Assembly (NCBI GenBank): GCA_031761405.1
Contig: JASEVX010000007.1
Coordinates: 61,019,062-61,083,061 of the forward strand
Reading direction: 5' to 3'
DNA from: Serripes groenlandicus
Lineage: Eukaryota > Mollusca > Bivalvia > Cardiida > Cardiidae
Length of the DNA: 64,000 bases
The notes beneath the pieces are model-generated. The model saw nothing but the letters and a program-made list of their open reading frames with translations. It was not told the DNA's origin and did no database searches. Below, piece after piece: positions 1 through 11,600 of this stretch; the first letter of the stretch is position 1, and each line of letters begins with the position of its first letter. The position numbers and the translations under genes are program-made.

Positions 1-79
1 TTGAGATGGATGTTTTCAATTCTATCAAACTTATTTATTTTACATTGATGGCCATTCAAGCTTTCAGCTTCTATTAATC

Positions 80-225
80 AAACAGGATGTCTGCTTCATA
101 GAGATGTAACAAGTACTCGCGCCATATGTGTGGTAAATTCCCAAAAGCAGAACCACCTCATCACCGAATTCGAACCTGGAACATTTTGTGTGAGAGGCGG
201 ATGCTTTACCACTGCCTTCCATAAA
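80..225 (-). repeat. tRNA-derived SINE, family B (truncated copy)
   Basis: On the minus strand this reads as a tRNA-like head: a GGTAAAGCATCCG stretch resembling box A, then a box B-like GGTTCGAATTC. It is followed by a body (GATGAGGTGG, TTCTGC, GGCGCGAGTACT) that closely matches the better-bounded copy at 15938-16144. No target duplication is visible here, so the ends are approximate. Confidence 0.6.
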
Positions 226-428
226 CAAAGCCAATTGACTTTAAACATATTTTGTCAAAATATAGAAAAACTCTATAATTGAATGGATAACCTTTTGACT
301 AAACATTGTGGCAAAATGAGAAATTGCTTGTTTTGTCACTATGTTTTCAAAAAGCCGTCTGTATGATGGAAAGGGTTAGCCGCTTCATTGATAACTATGA
401 TATAAAGGCATGTTATGTATTTTTTCAG

Positions 429-574
429 GTTATTCAGTCGAGAACGAGAGGATAGGATTCAACGTGACAAATTACCCACCCAGCACAAACGTTCACGAGT
501 TTATAGACTGTCTCAAAGAAAGTCTCGATGATATTTACGACATTATGAATGGAAAAAACCCAAGGTCTTCATGA
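429..574 (+). CDS. 3'-terminal coding exon of an unrecognised gene
   Basis: A polypyrimidine tract ending in CAG at 426-428 is followed by 48 sense codons (phase 2 entry, first full codon TAT at 431) and a TGA at 572-574. The encoded tail contains NVTNYPPSTNVHEF and ends NGKNPRSS, with a balanced acidic/basic composition unlike the MITE-derived ORFs nearby. Only one frame is open and it begins right at the acceptor. The upstream exons lie outside the window. The family was not recognised. This is the only plus-strand gene piece that looks real at the left edge. Confidence 0.5.
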
Positions 575-1950
575 TATAATGTAGTAGCAGCAGAAAACCT
601 TTGTTGGAAAGGGATCATAACTGTAAATGAGTTTCTCCTGCATTTGAAACATTAGCTAAACGGGCATTATCCCTTTCCCACACAAAGAAGCCTCTGCAAC
701 AGACAACTTTTGAAATCGTTGCTACAAAATGAGCAACCTCTTTTGCCACAATGTATTAAGTCTATTCAATACCGGTAATTAAAATATTAGTTGTTATTCA
801 CTCACTATTTTACTGAGATGAAATTAAAGTCATCTGCTTCAGAATTCTTTAATGTGCAAAACTATTTATGATACAGGAAACTTTGAAAATATTCAGGAAA
901 GAAAGATATAGCTCAATAATTTATTTTTCCTATGTCACAATATTTTTTACTGTGTATTAAAAAAACTGTCCAGACAAATAAAAATGTGTCTGTAATTTTA
1001 ACCGTCTATCACATGAAATAACTGGCAGCAGACAAGTTTGTTAACATTTAGGGAAAACAAAGAGAAGATTCACATAAAATGAATAAATATTTATTCAAGA
1101 AAGTTTAAAACATTGTGGCAAAAGGAGAAATTGCTCATACAGTAATTATGAACAGTTTCCTCTTTTTCCACAATTGTTTCTAAAGTTGTCTGCTGCCAAT
1201 GTGTCTGTAAGCTCTAAAAGTAACCATAACCATTGACCTGATTTGTTATTGGTTAAGTTGTTAGCTTTGAAAACATTTAAGAATGAATTTATCATCTGGA
1301 AATTTCACCCTTTCCCATATAAAACGAATCTGCGACAGAAACGTTGAAATACATCTGGTAAAATTATGGAAAATTCCTATTGCAGAAAGATGAACTATTG
1401 AAAAGAGTTCAAAACATTTTCAAAAATTCTTATGCTGCCGAGGCGTCAAAATGCTTCTTCACATGGGAAAGGGATTATTTGGATACAGAATTGAAAACAT
1501 TGTTGAAAGGGGATAAATAAAAGCCTATAATTATAAAAATCACCCTCTCCTTCATTCACATTCACATAAAAGTTCTAGGCTGTTTTGTTATTTGAAACTC
1601 TTCTCCATCATCTGTCAAACACGTAGTCTGGATTACCGACCAGGACAATAAAGGATCAGGACATAGTGTAGGCTACTAGCAAGCAAAAAGCAAAAAAGAA
1701 AACCTTTTCGTAGTTTCAATCTCCAGAGCAGTTTGATGCATTATTTATATATTGATTCCAAACATAAAGTTGTATTCATCCAGTGTAGAATATACAAAAA
1801 TAAATTGTAAATTTACTATATGTATATGCGATAGTGATATATATAAGGGGGGAGGTCAACAATCTTGATGCCGTTGTTGGTTCATGCGAGACGTTCTCGT
1901 TTACTAAAGTATGTTTGGAATCAGACTACTGTTCAACATGCTGTTAAGTA
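575..1950. other. Intergenic stretch of degraded TTAA-MITE pieces
   Basis: No gene is visible. The stretch holds decayed pieces of the TTAA palindromic MITE: CCCTTTCCCACA near 674, central hairpin sequence (AGGAGAAATTGCTC) near 1120, and a copy at about 1310-1480 ending in GGGAAAGGG. Terminal TTAA sites are mostly lost, so the boundaries cannot be fixed. Confidence 0.5.
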
Positions 1951-2199
1951 TCGATAGCATGGCGTAAAAACGGTTGTAACTAAATATCAATTTCGGGAAA
2001 CCTGCTTTAGGGTTAATTTTGACCTTTTTGTAAACAATGCAAATTTAGGTGCCATTGCTCAGAACGAGCAATGGCACCTAAATTTCCATTGTTTACCAAG
2101 AAAAAAGATTTAACGTTTATAAAGATTTTATGGCGAGCTGATTTATCTTGATAAAAAAGTACCAATTTTAGTTACAACCCTTTCACGCCAAGCCCTCGA
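1951..2199. mobile_element. TA-flanked palindromic MITE (GGCTTGGCG family), copy 1
   Basis: The right end reads CACGCCAAGCCCTCGATA and the left end is a decayed inverted match (TCGATAGCATGGCG). The centre is a near-perfect hairpin, AAATTTAGGTGCCATTGCTC facing its complement. TA lies outside both ends, as expected for a mariner-like target duplication. It is homologous to 4992-5239 and 50269-50513. Confidence 0.65.
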
Positions 2200-2344
2200 T
2201 ATGTAGTTGGTTAGATGAAAAGGTTATTGGCAGATGAAACTATTTCTTCAAACACTTCATATCATTAATATTGTACATGTCTTTTTTCGTTATTTACAAA
2301 ATAAATTATATATCTAATTTGGATGTAGTCAAATATATTGGATG

Positions 2345-3171
2345 ATCTGATATTTAAACCTTTACCACATTTAGAAGCATGTTGATAACTATGAAACATG
2401 ACTTTTGAAATCATTTTGGCAAATGGAGAAATTGCTCATGAGCCACAATGGTTCCAACTGTATTAAATAATTAAGACATTTTCTATAGCTTGGCCTTTAT
2501 GCCTTTAACAAGTCGTCTGCTACAGATTTGCTGCTTTAATATGGGAAAGGGTTAAATGAAAAGTCAGTTGTTATCACCTTACAGGCTTACACCATCACAG
2601 ATTGCGAAAAGTGTCTACTGAAGTCTTTCTCTTATTGAGTAAAAAAGCTAGAGCACAGAATTCTAATTCATCATCATAAATTACCCTTGTTTGTTAACCT
2701 CTTCGCACAAGCAGATGCGTTTTGATGTATCCACAGCAAATGACATTTGAAAACATTGTGGCACATGGAGACATTGGTCATATTGAGAAATTTCTTGTTT
2801 TCCACAATGTTCTTAACTCAATGCACCAATTATACACCTTTTAAACCTTTCCCACATACAACAAATCTGCAGCATATGACTTTGAAAACGACTATGCAAA
2901 ATCACGGAAAAGCTCTATAATTGTAGGTATAAATACTAATAAGAGTTGAAAACATTTGTTACCTGGATATTTTCAAACCTCTGCAGCAGACTACTTTTGA
3001 AAACAATGTAGCAAAAGGAGAAATTGCTCATGATGAGAAATTTCACATTTTGCCCCAATATTTTCAAATCTATTTTACAATAAACATCTCATTTGTTGAG
3101 ATTTTTCATGTTTTTGCCAATATATTTTCATTCGTCTGCTTCAGATTTTCTGTATGTGGGAAAGGGTTAAT
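2345..3171. mobile_element. Cluster of three decayed TTAA-MITE copies
   Basis: Successive blocks carry the family landmarks: a left end ACCTTTACCACA, the central GGAGAAATTGCTCATGAG hairpin and a right end GGGAAAGGGTTAA near 2555; a second block from TTAACCTCTTCGCAC near 2696; and a third running to GGGAAAGGGTTAA near 3170. They are diverged enough that individual limits are uncertain. Confidence 0.5.
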
Positions 3172-3439
3172 GTTATGATCGATAACATTGTCCACATGTT
3201 GTATTTTAAATATGGTAACAATGTAACACTTTAATTGCCTTAAACTGGAAAACAATCTCAAAGAATGCAACCGTTTGTATTTTTTTTATTTTTTTTTATT
3301 CACAATGTATGACATTGCACATTGATACAACAGGGAACATATTACATATCATGTTACATTTGCAACAAAAAAAGAAAAGAATAAGATGTCGAAATTATAA
3401 ACATTTTCATCCCATGTTACAACTAACACAGCATAAATG

Positions 3440-3905
3440 AACCCGCCATTACTAAAAGGTACAAGTTGACTTTTGTGAACAATGTAGATCAAGATCAGCC
3501 CATGCACATGTGGATATTTTTTCAATATAACACGGTTAGTGACATAGAAAACAATCTCAAACAATGGCACCGCAAAGCGGATGCATCCCCTCGCCATATA
3601 CTAACTGTATACCAAGTTTGGTTAAGATCAGTCGAAAGGATGTTCAGTGTAGAGTGGTCACAAGGTTGTTACAGATGGACGCGGAATAGTCAAAAGTCCA
3701 ATTTTGACATTGACCTTTAAAGTATGACCTTGAAAATAACTAGGCTTCTAGACCTTGCCATATACTAACTGTATACCAAGTTTGGTTAAGATCGGTCGAA
3801 GGATGTTCAGTGTAGAGTGGTCACAAGGTTGTTACTTACGGACGGACGAACGAACGGACAGCCCCGTTACTATATCCCCTCGCAAACTGCACCAAAAGTT
3901 GTTTG
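3440..3905. repeat. Two-unit tandem-core dispersed repeat with ACGGACGG tail
   Basis: A unit containing TATACCAAGTTTGGTTAAGA and GATGTTCAGTGTAGAGTGG occurs at about 3590-3675 and again at 3752-3838, about 165 bp apart. It is followed by a GGACGGACGAACGAACGGAC tract and a short unique end. The same architecture with unrelated unit sequences recurs at 30019-31118, 38335-39020 and 41780-42550. Confidence 0.55.
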
Positions 3906-4454
3906 ATTTTTTTGTTTTTTATACACAATGAATATATGACATTGCTCATGCATACAAGAGGGAAGTAACATCACTGCAAAACACAATCTCATTGAAAAAA
4001 AGGTCAAACTATTGAGCATTCTCATCCATGTTACAATGAACACAGGATGGAGGATCTAGATCTCATTATGAATATTTTATCCTCTTGTCACAATGTTTTC
4101 AAAAATTGCCTGCTGCAGAGGTTACTGAATGCAATTTTAATGCACCAAATCCCCACTTAACAATAATATTATTGTTAAATGGATCATTGATTCAATGCAA
4201 AACTGTGCAGGTACTGTTCAGGCTATACATAGCAGACTGATTTCCCATATTGAGGCTCATATATGTCAAAGGGAGAGAGAAACATGCTTTCAAGGCGAGT
4301 ACTTTTGTGACCACTTACATTTGGTCTCTCAAATTGTGTATAAGTTTGTACGGCAACATAGACTGGAAATTGGTTCTCAAATTTCAGAACTCCATGATGT
4401 CATAATATACACCGCAAGCGCTGAAAGACTTGACCATGCAGTGTTGTCATGATT

Positions 4455-4560
4455 CCATGTGTCACAGGGAGAGAAAAACATGCAGCCAGTCCAGGGACGA
4501 ACTCAGGACCTCTCACATCTCTAGGGAAATACTCGACACACTGAGCTAATCAGGCTGCTG
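4455..4560 (-). repeat. tRNA-like SINE head
   Basis: On the minus strand this reads GATTAGCTCAGTGTGTCGAG (box A-like), an anticodon-arm-like segment, and GGTCCTGAGTTCGTCCC (box B-like). No CCA, cloverleaf integrity or conserved acceptor stem was found, so it is called a SINE head rather than a functional tRNA. Confidence 0.45.
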
Positions 4561-4991
4561 ACATGCAGTCTCTCAACTTGTGTATAAGTTTGTAGAGTAA
4601 AATATACTTATACAGTTTTGACATTTCTGCAGTAGTCAGTTGAAAACAGTGTAAGAAAAGGTGAAATTGATCATAGACACTGCAAAGTAGCAGAGATGCA
4701 CCAATTAAGCATGGCATCCAAATCTGCAGCAGATGACTTTGAGAACATGGAAGATCTCCATAAATGAATATATAATTGTTTAATGTAAATGACAATAAAT
4801 TCCAAAGTTATCTATGGGAAAGGATTATATGATGGAACAAAGAAATGATGACAATGGTTAATGACTGAGGTTAAAGGCCAACTTCATAAATTATTTCAGT
4901 CATATGATGGGGTCAGTTCACTTGTCAATGTGTTTCCTGGCTTTCTCACACCAGGACTCCACACAGACAGTCTTTCCAAGCAACTGACATA
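4561..4991. other. Repeat fragments downstream of DCPS
   Basis: This holds a decayed TTAA-MITE piece (GCAGCAGATGACTTTGAGAAC near 4725) and a fragment of the SINE body found intact at 43726-44070 (TTTCCTGGCTTTCTCACACC, near 4930). No gene is visible. Confidence 0.45.
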
Positions 4992-5239
4992 TCGAGGGCT
5001 TGGCGTGAAACGGTTGTAACTCAAATTGGTATTTTCTTAACAAGGTTAATCACCTCGCCATAAAGTCTTTATAAGTGTTAAATCATTTTTCTTGTTAAAC
5101 AATGGAAATTTAGGTGCCATTGCTCGTTCTGAGCAATGGCACCTAAATTTGCATTGTTTACAAAGGGGTCAAAATTGCCCCTAAACCAGGGCTTTCAAAA
5201 TAGGTTTTTAGTTACAACCGTTTCACACCAAGCCCTCGA
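4992..5239. mobile_element. TA-flanked palindromic MITE (GGCTTGGCG family), copy 2
   Basis: This is the best-preserved copy, 248 bp. The left end TCGAGGGCTTGGCGTGAAAC is mirrored by the right end with one or two changes, and TA flanks both sides (4990-4991 and 5240-5241). The core is a perfect hairpin in which GGTGCCATTGCTC pairs across a GTTCT loop. It lies 170 bp downstream of the DCPS stop codon and may be in its 3' UTR. Confidence 0.75.
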
Positions 5240-5412
5240 TATGGAGACTTGGCTGACTGTATTCACCATCAAAAGTTTATCTGTACTTATTTTCCATATC
5301 ATAATAATGTCTTGTTTCTATATTATAAATATAAAAAATACTTTTTCATGCCACTGCTGCAAAAGTCATCAATTGAAATGGATACAATTTATAACATCAT
5401 GTTGATGTATTT

Positions 5413-5697
5413 TCAGGTGTTTTTTTCACTCTCAAAATGTGAAACCTTTTTATAACTCTTACAGAGATCATCACCTTCCCTTAAGGTGAAGGTCAAAGTC
5501 TGTTTGTCGTAATAATCTGGAACCATTTCAATATTCCCGATGATATCTGTCAGTAGATGGGCCCTGTCGGCACCGAAGCCTGGTGCCTCCAGTTTGATGT
5601 GCGTGAAATGCACGTGGAAGTGATAGTATGAGGGCTGATAGTGACAGAACATGTGGATCTTACTCTTGTGAACACCGTATTCTGTCTCGATGGATTC
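5413..5697 (-). CDS. DCPS: DCPS terminal exon with HIT motif (residues 226-319)
   Basis: It begins after TTTACAG with [16 protein letters not shown] and carries HFHVHF, the catalytic histidine triad. It ends SHFESEKNT before TGA at 5415-5413. The last dozen residues are unlike the vertebrate tail, as is usual for this poorly conserved end. Confidence 0.92.
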   Translation of the reverse strand, partial: ESIETEYGVHKSKIHMFCHYQPSYYHFHVHFTHIKLEAPGFGADRAHLLTDIIGNIEMVPDYYDKQTLTFTLREGDDLCKSYKKVSHFESEKNT

Positions 5698-8600
5698 CTG
5701 TAAATAGAGTCAACTCTTCACTAGATTTTTTTTTTAACCCTTTCCCTCATATAGACGCTTTCTGACGCCTTTGCAGCAGACAGCTTTTTGAAAACATAGT
5801 GACAAAAGAAGAAATTGCTCAAAACGAGCAATTTCTCCTTTTGACAAAATGTTTTCAACTTTTAGTCATAGGTTATCCATTCAATTATGAAGATTTTCTA
5901 TTTTTTGACAAAATCTGTTTTAAGTAGTCTGCTGCAGAATTGTCGTATGAGGGAAAAGGGTTAAAGTTGTTGGCTTTGAAAACATCTGAAGAAAAATATG
6001 TAGTTTCTGGAAAATGGAAAGTATTATTTTTAAACTTATATAAACCCTTCATGGGAAAAACAGAAAGTGTTAATTTTGAGCAATTTCCCTTTTATACAGT
6101 GTTTTCATAAGTAGGCTGCTATTTGGTTATAGTACTTTTCCAGTCATCTGCTTTGAATACATTTACAAACAAGAGGAACATGATGGCCCTGGATCATGAA
6201 ATGTGATTTGTCATGCCAACCACAATAACTCATTTTGCAGTCAGGTAAGCCAATACAAGAGGTCCAAGAGGACCACAGAGCAAAAAAAAAAAAAACCTAT
6301 GTTGCCTGTATTTTGTCAAATTTATATGACTTAAAAGGTCACTCAAGAAATGTTTATGTATCAGTTAGAATTTAAAAAGAATATTTTTTAAGTTTTTCCC
6401 TATATATCTCTATATAAAACAGGTGACCCCAAGGGTGGGGCAAAATTGTAACCCCAGGAGTATAATTTGAATTATCTTGGTAGAGGACAACTAGATAATG
6501 CTTCACACCAAATATCTAAGCTCTAGCCCTATCGGTTTCAGAAAAGAAGATAATCAAACATATATATCTCTGTGATTCCGGGGTTTGGCCAATTTTGAAC
6601 CCAGGGGCATAATTTGAACAATCTTTGTAAAGGACTTCTAGACAATGCTAGACACCAAATATCTAAGCTCTAGACCTTTTGGTTTCAGACAAAAAGTTTT
6701 TCCCTATATAGTTCCATGTAAAACAGGTGACCCTGGGCATAATTTGAACAATCTTTGTAGAGAACCAGTCGACAATGCTTCACATTAAATATCGAAGCTC
6801 GAGGCCTTTCAGTGTCAGACGAGAAGATTTTCAAAGTTTTCCCTATACATGTACATCTCTATGTAAAACAAGTGACCCCAGGGGCATAATTTGAATAATC
6901 TTTGTATAGGATTACTAGATTTTTCTACACACCAAATATGTAAGCTCTAGATTTTTGAAGTTTTCACTATATATACATATAAGGAAAACAAGCCCCGCCC
7001 CCTCACAGCCATATTTTTCAAAGGATCAGAATCAGTACCAAATTATCTTTAAATCAGGCCAGTACTTTTGAACAAGAAGATTTTTAAAGTTTAACAATGC
7101 ACAGAAAGAAAAGAAGCTCCGCCACCCTGGCGTCCATGTTTTTTCAATGGATCGGAAATATTTGAACAATCTTGGTAGAGGGTGCCCAAATGAACATTTG
7201 TGCAAAATAATTCTTGGTGCTTAGGTGAGCTAAAAAGAAAGTGAATTCAGTGAATAGCAATTTCTCATATTTCTCACATTGTTTTATAAATTATTTGCTG
7301 TGGAGGCATCTAAAGGTGTCAGTATCAGGAAAGTTACTAAAACTTTAACCCTCCCTTTCCGACGTACAACAAATCTGACTTAAATAGCATGTATCCAAAA
7401 CTATGGGAAATCTTTTTTTGCCACAATATTTTTAAAAGTTATCTGCTGCTGATGTGTCAAAATGCACCTAGAAAGAGTAAACATGAATCTAATATTCAAT
7501 TAAACACATTCCTACATACAACAATTCTGCTGTTGTTGACTTTGAAAATAATATGCAATTTAGAATTTAAAAGCAATTTCGCCTTTTACCACCATGTTTC
7601 ATCTGCTCTGATGCGTCAACTCATGTCTGAAGGCAGGAAAAGGTTAACCCTGACGCCTCTGCAGCAGAAGGCTTTTTGAAAACATAGTAACAAAAGAAGA
7701 AATTACACAAAACGTGCAATTTCTCCTTTTGTTACAATGTTTTCCACTTTTAGTCATAGGTTACCCATTAAATTCTAGAGATACTCTATTTTTTGACAAA
7801 ATATGTTCAAAGTCGTCTGCTGCATAAAGAGTATGGGGGAAAGGGTTAAGCTACAAACAAATATCAATCTTACTAGGCCTTTGTTGAGAATATTCCTGAG
7901 CAGTGGGAGACTGTCCTGATTCAAGTCCCGTAAACTTTTTGTGTCATGCTTGTGTGCAATAGCCACAAGGTAGAGTGAGTTTACATCCTTTCTGTCCCAT
8001 TTCATATCGGGTAGTAAAATGAAGCCGGTTTCTGGGTCAGGATCCTCAAACACGATACGATCAGCTTCCTGCTTCTTCTCTAATATGTTGTAAACCCACT
8101 AGGGAAAAAATGAATAAATCGATGTCTTAACCCTTTCCCTCATATAGACGCTTTCTGACGCCTCTGCAGCAGATGTCTTTTTTTTAAAACATAGTGACAA
8201 AAGAAGAAAATTGCTCAAAACGAGCCATTTCTCCTTTTGCCACAATGTTTTTAACTTTTAGTCATAGGTAATCCATTCAATTATAGAGATTTTCCAATTT
8301 TTGACAAAATATATTCAAAGTTCAAAGGCGTCTGCTGCAGAATTGTTGTATGAGGGAAATCTACTTACATCTGGAAATAGTAACCCTTTCCCAAGAAGTA
8401 CAACACAAATCTGCAGCAGACAAGTTTGAAAACAGGGCAAAAATATTGAAAATCTCAAAAAATTAAAGTGTAATTATGGGAGATAAAACATTATGGGAAA
8501 ATTGCTCATTATGTGCAATTTCTTCTTTGAGTTGAATGCTTTTCTCTCAAGAGTTTTTGATTTATATTACATTGGCCAGTTCACATAACCATGTGTTTAC

Positions 8601-11600
8601 CGACTATCTCACACCAGCAGTGTTCAATCTAGGATTTGCTCTTGATGGGCCAATGGCCCCTTGTAATATTCAAAGGAGGCAATTATTATGTACCAGAAAT
8701 ATCCATCTGATTGTGAGCTAAAATTCCTTCAAAAGGATGCGGACATTGCAATATTTTTCACTTGTTTCAAATTTGCTGCTTTAAAATATATACAGTAATT
8801 GTCATGTTTTTTGCATTGCGCTCTGTCTAAAATATAAAAACAAGACTTTAGTGTCATTTCTGTTTTTGCATCGGCGCTATTAAAATGCGTCACAATTATC
8901 GTCTTTGCACCCGATGGACACACAGAAATTAAAAGCAAGAAGGCCATGATGGCCCTGGATTGCTCACCAGAGTTATGCCAACTGTAAAGTCCATCACAAT
9001 AGCTCACTTTGCAGTCAGGTAAGCTAATACAAATTTGTTGTTAAAGACTAAGCTAATGTGTGATGTAAGCAGACAAATTGTGCTATCTGTTGTCCTACCA
9101 ATATCAGATTAATCTGCCAATGCACAGTGTGCCGACTAACCCTTTCCAACATCCAACAAACATGATGCAGACAACTTTGAAAACATCTAAACAAAGATAT
9201 GAAAATCTCTATAAATGAATGTTTAACTATCAAAATTTTAAATGGAGTTGAAATCAATTTTGGAGCAATTTCTCCTTTTGCCACAAAGTTTTCAAAAGTG
9301 TTCTGCTTCCTTTAAAATACCAGTCCGTTCTCCATATTTTCTATTTGTTTTTGTTAGAACAGGGAAAGTATAAAACAGGTGTTCTAAAGAGGTTTAATGT
9401 CTGCAGGTTGGAAAGGGTTAAATATGCTAAATTACGGGAGCTTGGCCGGAATAATCTATACATGAAGTAATTGATTACGAGATGTATACCTGTATACTGA
9501 ACTTTTTACTCTCCAGTAGTGGCAAAGTGACAGTTTTGTACAATGTAGGTGATTCTCTGATGACAAAGCGCTCCTGATCTGTATATTTAGCAAGGTGTTT
9601 AGATGTTGCTGGATGGATTATTACTGCTTTCAGAGCTGAAATGTAGATTCAAGAATGTAAAAAATTTATTAGGGATGTCAACAGTTAACCGTATATTATT
9701 CGAATAATCGGTTTGTAATTCAATTAATCGACTACTCGGAAAAATTGATAAAATATATACACAGTTATGTTTCACCTCTTGTTTGTGTCAATTTATCACA
9801 CGTAACTGACCACTCACCAGAGATTAATTATTCACACCTCGAGCTGGAGCGTTTACATAATTGTGAAAACGGCCGCACACTATACGGTGACTATTTCATT
9901 GATGACCGTTTGTTTGTGTAGTGTTATTCAAATAATTGTGGCTGACCTAACAATTAATCAAGGAACAGTTTTTTTCCTTTAAAAGAACTTTGATGTCTTA
10001 TATAAGTCTTGTTTGAATAGCATATGCTGTTTGTGAGAAAAGGCCTTGCATGCAACACTTTAACCCAAATTTTCTAACTTCAACAAGGGCCCTAATTTAT
10101 AATAAATTCAGTCAGGAGTTACCTAACCTGATTGGTCGATACCTTTAAATACTTTATTAAAGATTTAAGTCAATCCCTGAACGGTTACTGAGATATGTGC
10201 ATGATGCAAAACTTTAAACAAATTTTCAAAGTCAAACAAGGGCCATAATTTGTACTCAATTCATACAAGAGTTATCTATCTTGACTGTCTGACACCCCTG
10301 AAGACATGAATGAAGTTTCAAGTCAATATCATTAGTGGTTACTGAGATATATACATGTACATGAAAGTACCTTGCATGCAAAACTTTAACCAAAATTTCT
10401 ATGTAAAAAAGGGCTATAAGGTGTGATGGTTGGTAAGGGTTGTATAAAGTTTCAACGCAATGCATCATGTAAATACAGAGATATGGACTCTTAATGTAGT
10501 TGCATGCAAAACTTTAACCAAACTTTTCAATGTCCAAAAAGGGGCATAATTGTGACAAAATCTGATATAGAGTTATTGAAATTGTCCTGCAAGGTCATTT
10601 GTTGATGTCCAATAAGTGTGTGAAGTTTCAAAGCAATAGCATATGTGGTTTTTGAGAAAAAGCCTTACCGTACATACAAAAAGTTGGTGGACATGAATGA
10701 AAACATTCCAATAACAGGGTTCACCCTGGCTCATTTTTCCTTTGCGCCAACACTTTCGCCGAATTCAAAAAGTTGGTGCCATTTTCAAGACATTGGAGCC
10801 AAACTTGAGCCAGACCATTTTTTCTTAAAACCCTAAATTAAGAGTACTTTGGGAAATACTGGTACCCTCATTTCAGGTTGTTTATTAATCATGGATTACG
10901 GATTATTGGGTAGTATTAAAAACAATACACATAAATACACTTTAAATTTTATTAAGCATAAAATATATTATATTTCTTTCCTTTTTTTAATATATATATT
11001 AAATCTCTTTTTCAGGCACATTTTGATGTCATATTGACTATTTAACACTTATTGTTTATATCACTTTAAAATTCTTCGTGATTTCATTGAAGCCCAATGC
11101 TTGAATGAAAGTTTAAAGTTAAAATCATTTATATCTGGCCCATCAATATGAATTCTCATCAATTGTTCCAAAGTGTTCACTTTCATTCTATTCCTGATAG
11201 CTGTCTTAATGAGGTTTTGTCTGCTGAAACCCCGTTCACACTCAACTGTAGATACTGGGAGTAGTAGAAATCTTCTGGCTGCTTCAGCAGTGGCAGGGAA
11301 GGAGTCCTGATTTTTGATAGCCACATTACATGTGGCCCTAACCCCAGACACCAACTTCTCATTACTTTTAACTATACTTCTTTGAACCTTAACTTTTGGG
11401 CATTATCAAGAACAGACTGAATAACCTCCAACTTGGACATGTTTTTGGGCGAATATTTGAAGTATTTGTAAACCGAATTCAAAATCTCCTGAAATTTAAC
11501 CAAGTAGGGGATTTTGTCTGCACCACTACAACAACTTAAGGCAAGTCTGTGGGCAATACAATGAGTTGACAATATTCCAGGGCCAAGATTTTTAAGTTTT

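Noticed and set aside
3349..3720. Overlapping small ORFs on both strands
   Set aside because: They lie in a tandem-core dispersed repeat with an ACGGACGG tail; composition follows the repeat.
4455..4560. tRNA gene
   Set aside because: Box A and B are recognisable, but no complete cloverleaf or acceptor stem could be paired; the same holds for the other tRNA-like heads, which have SINE bodies.
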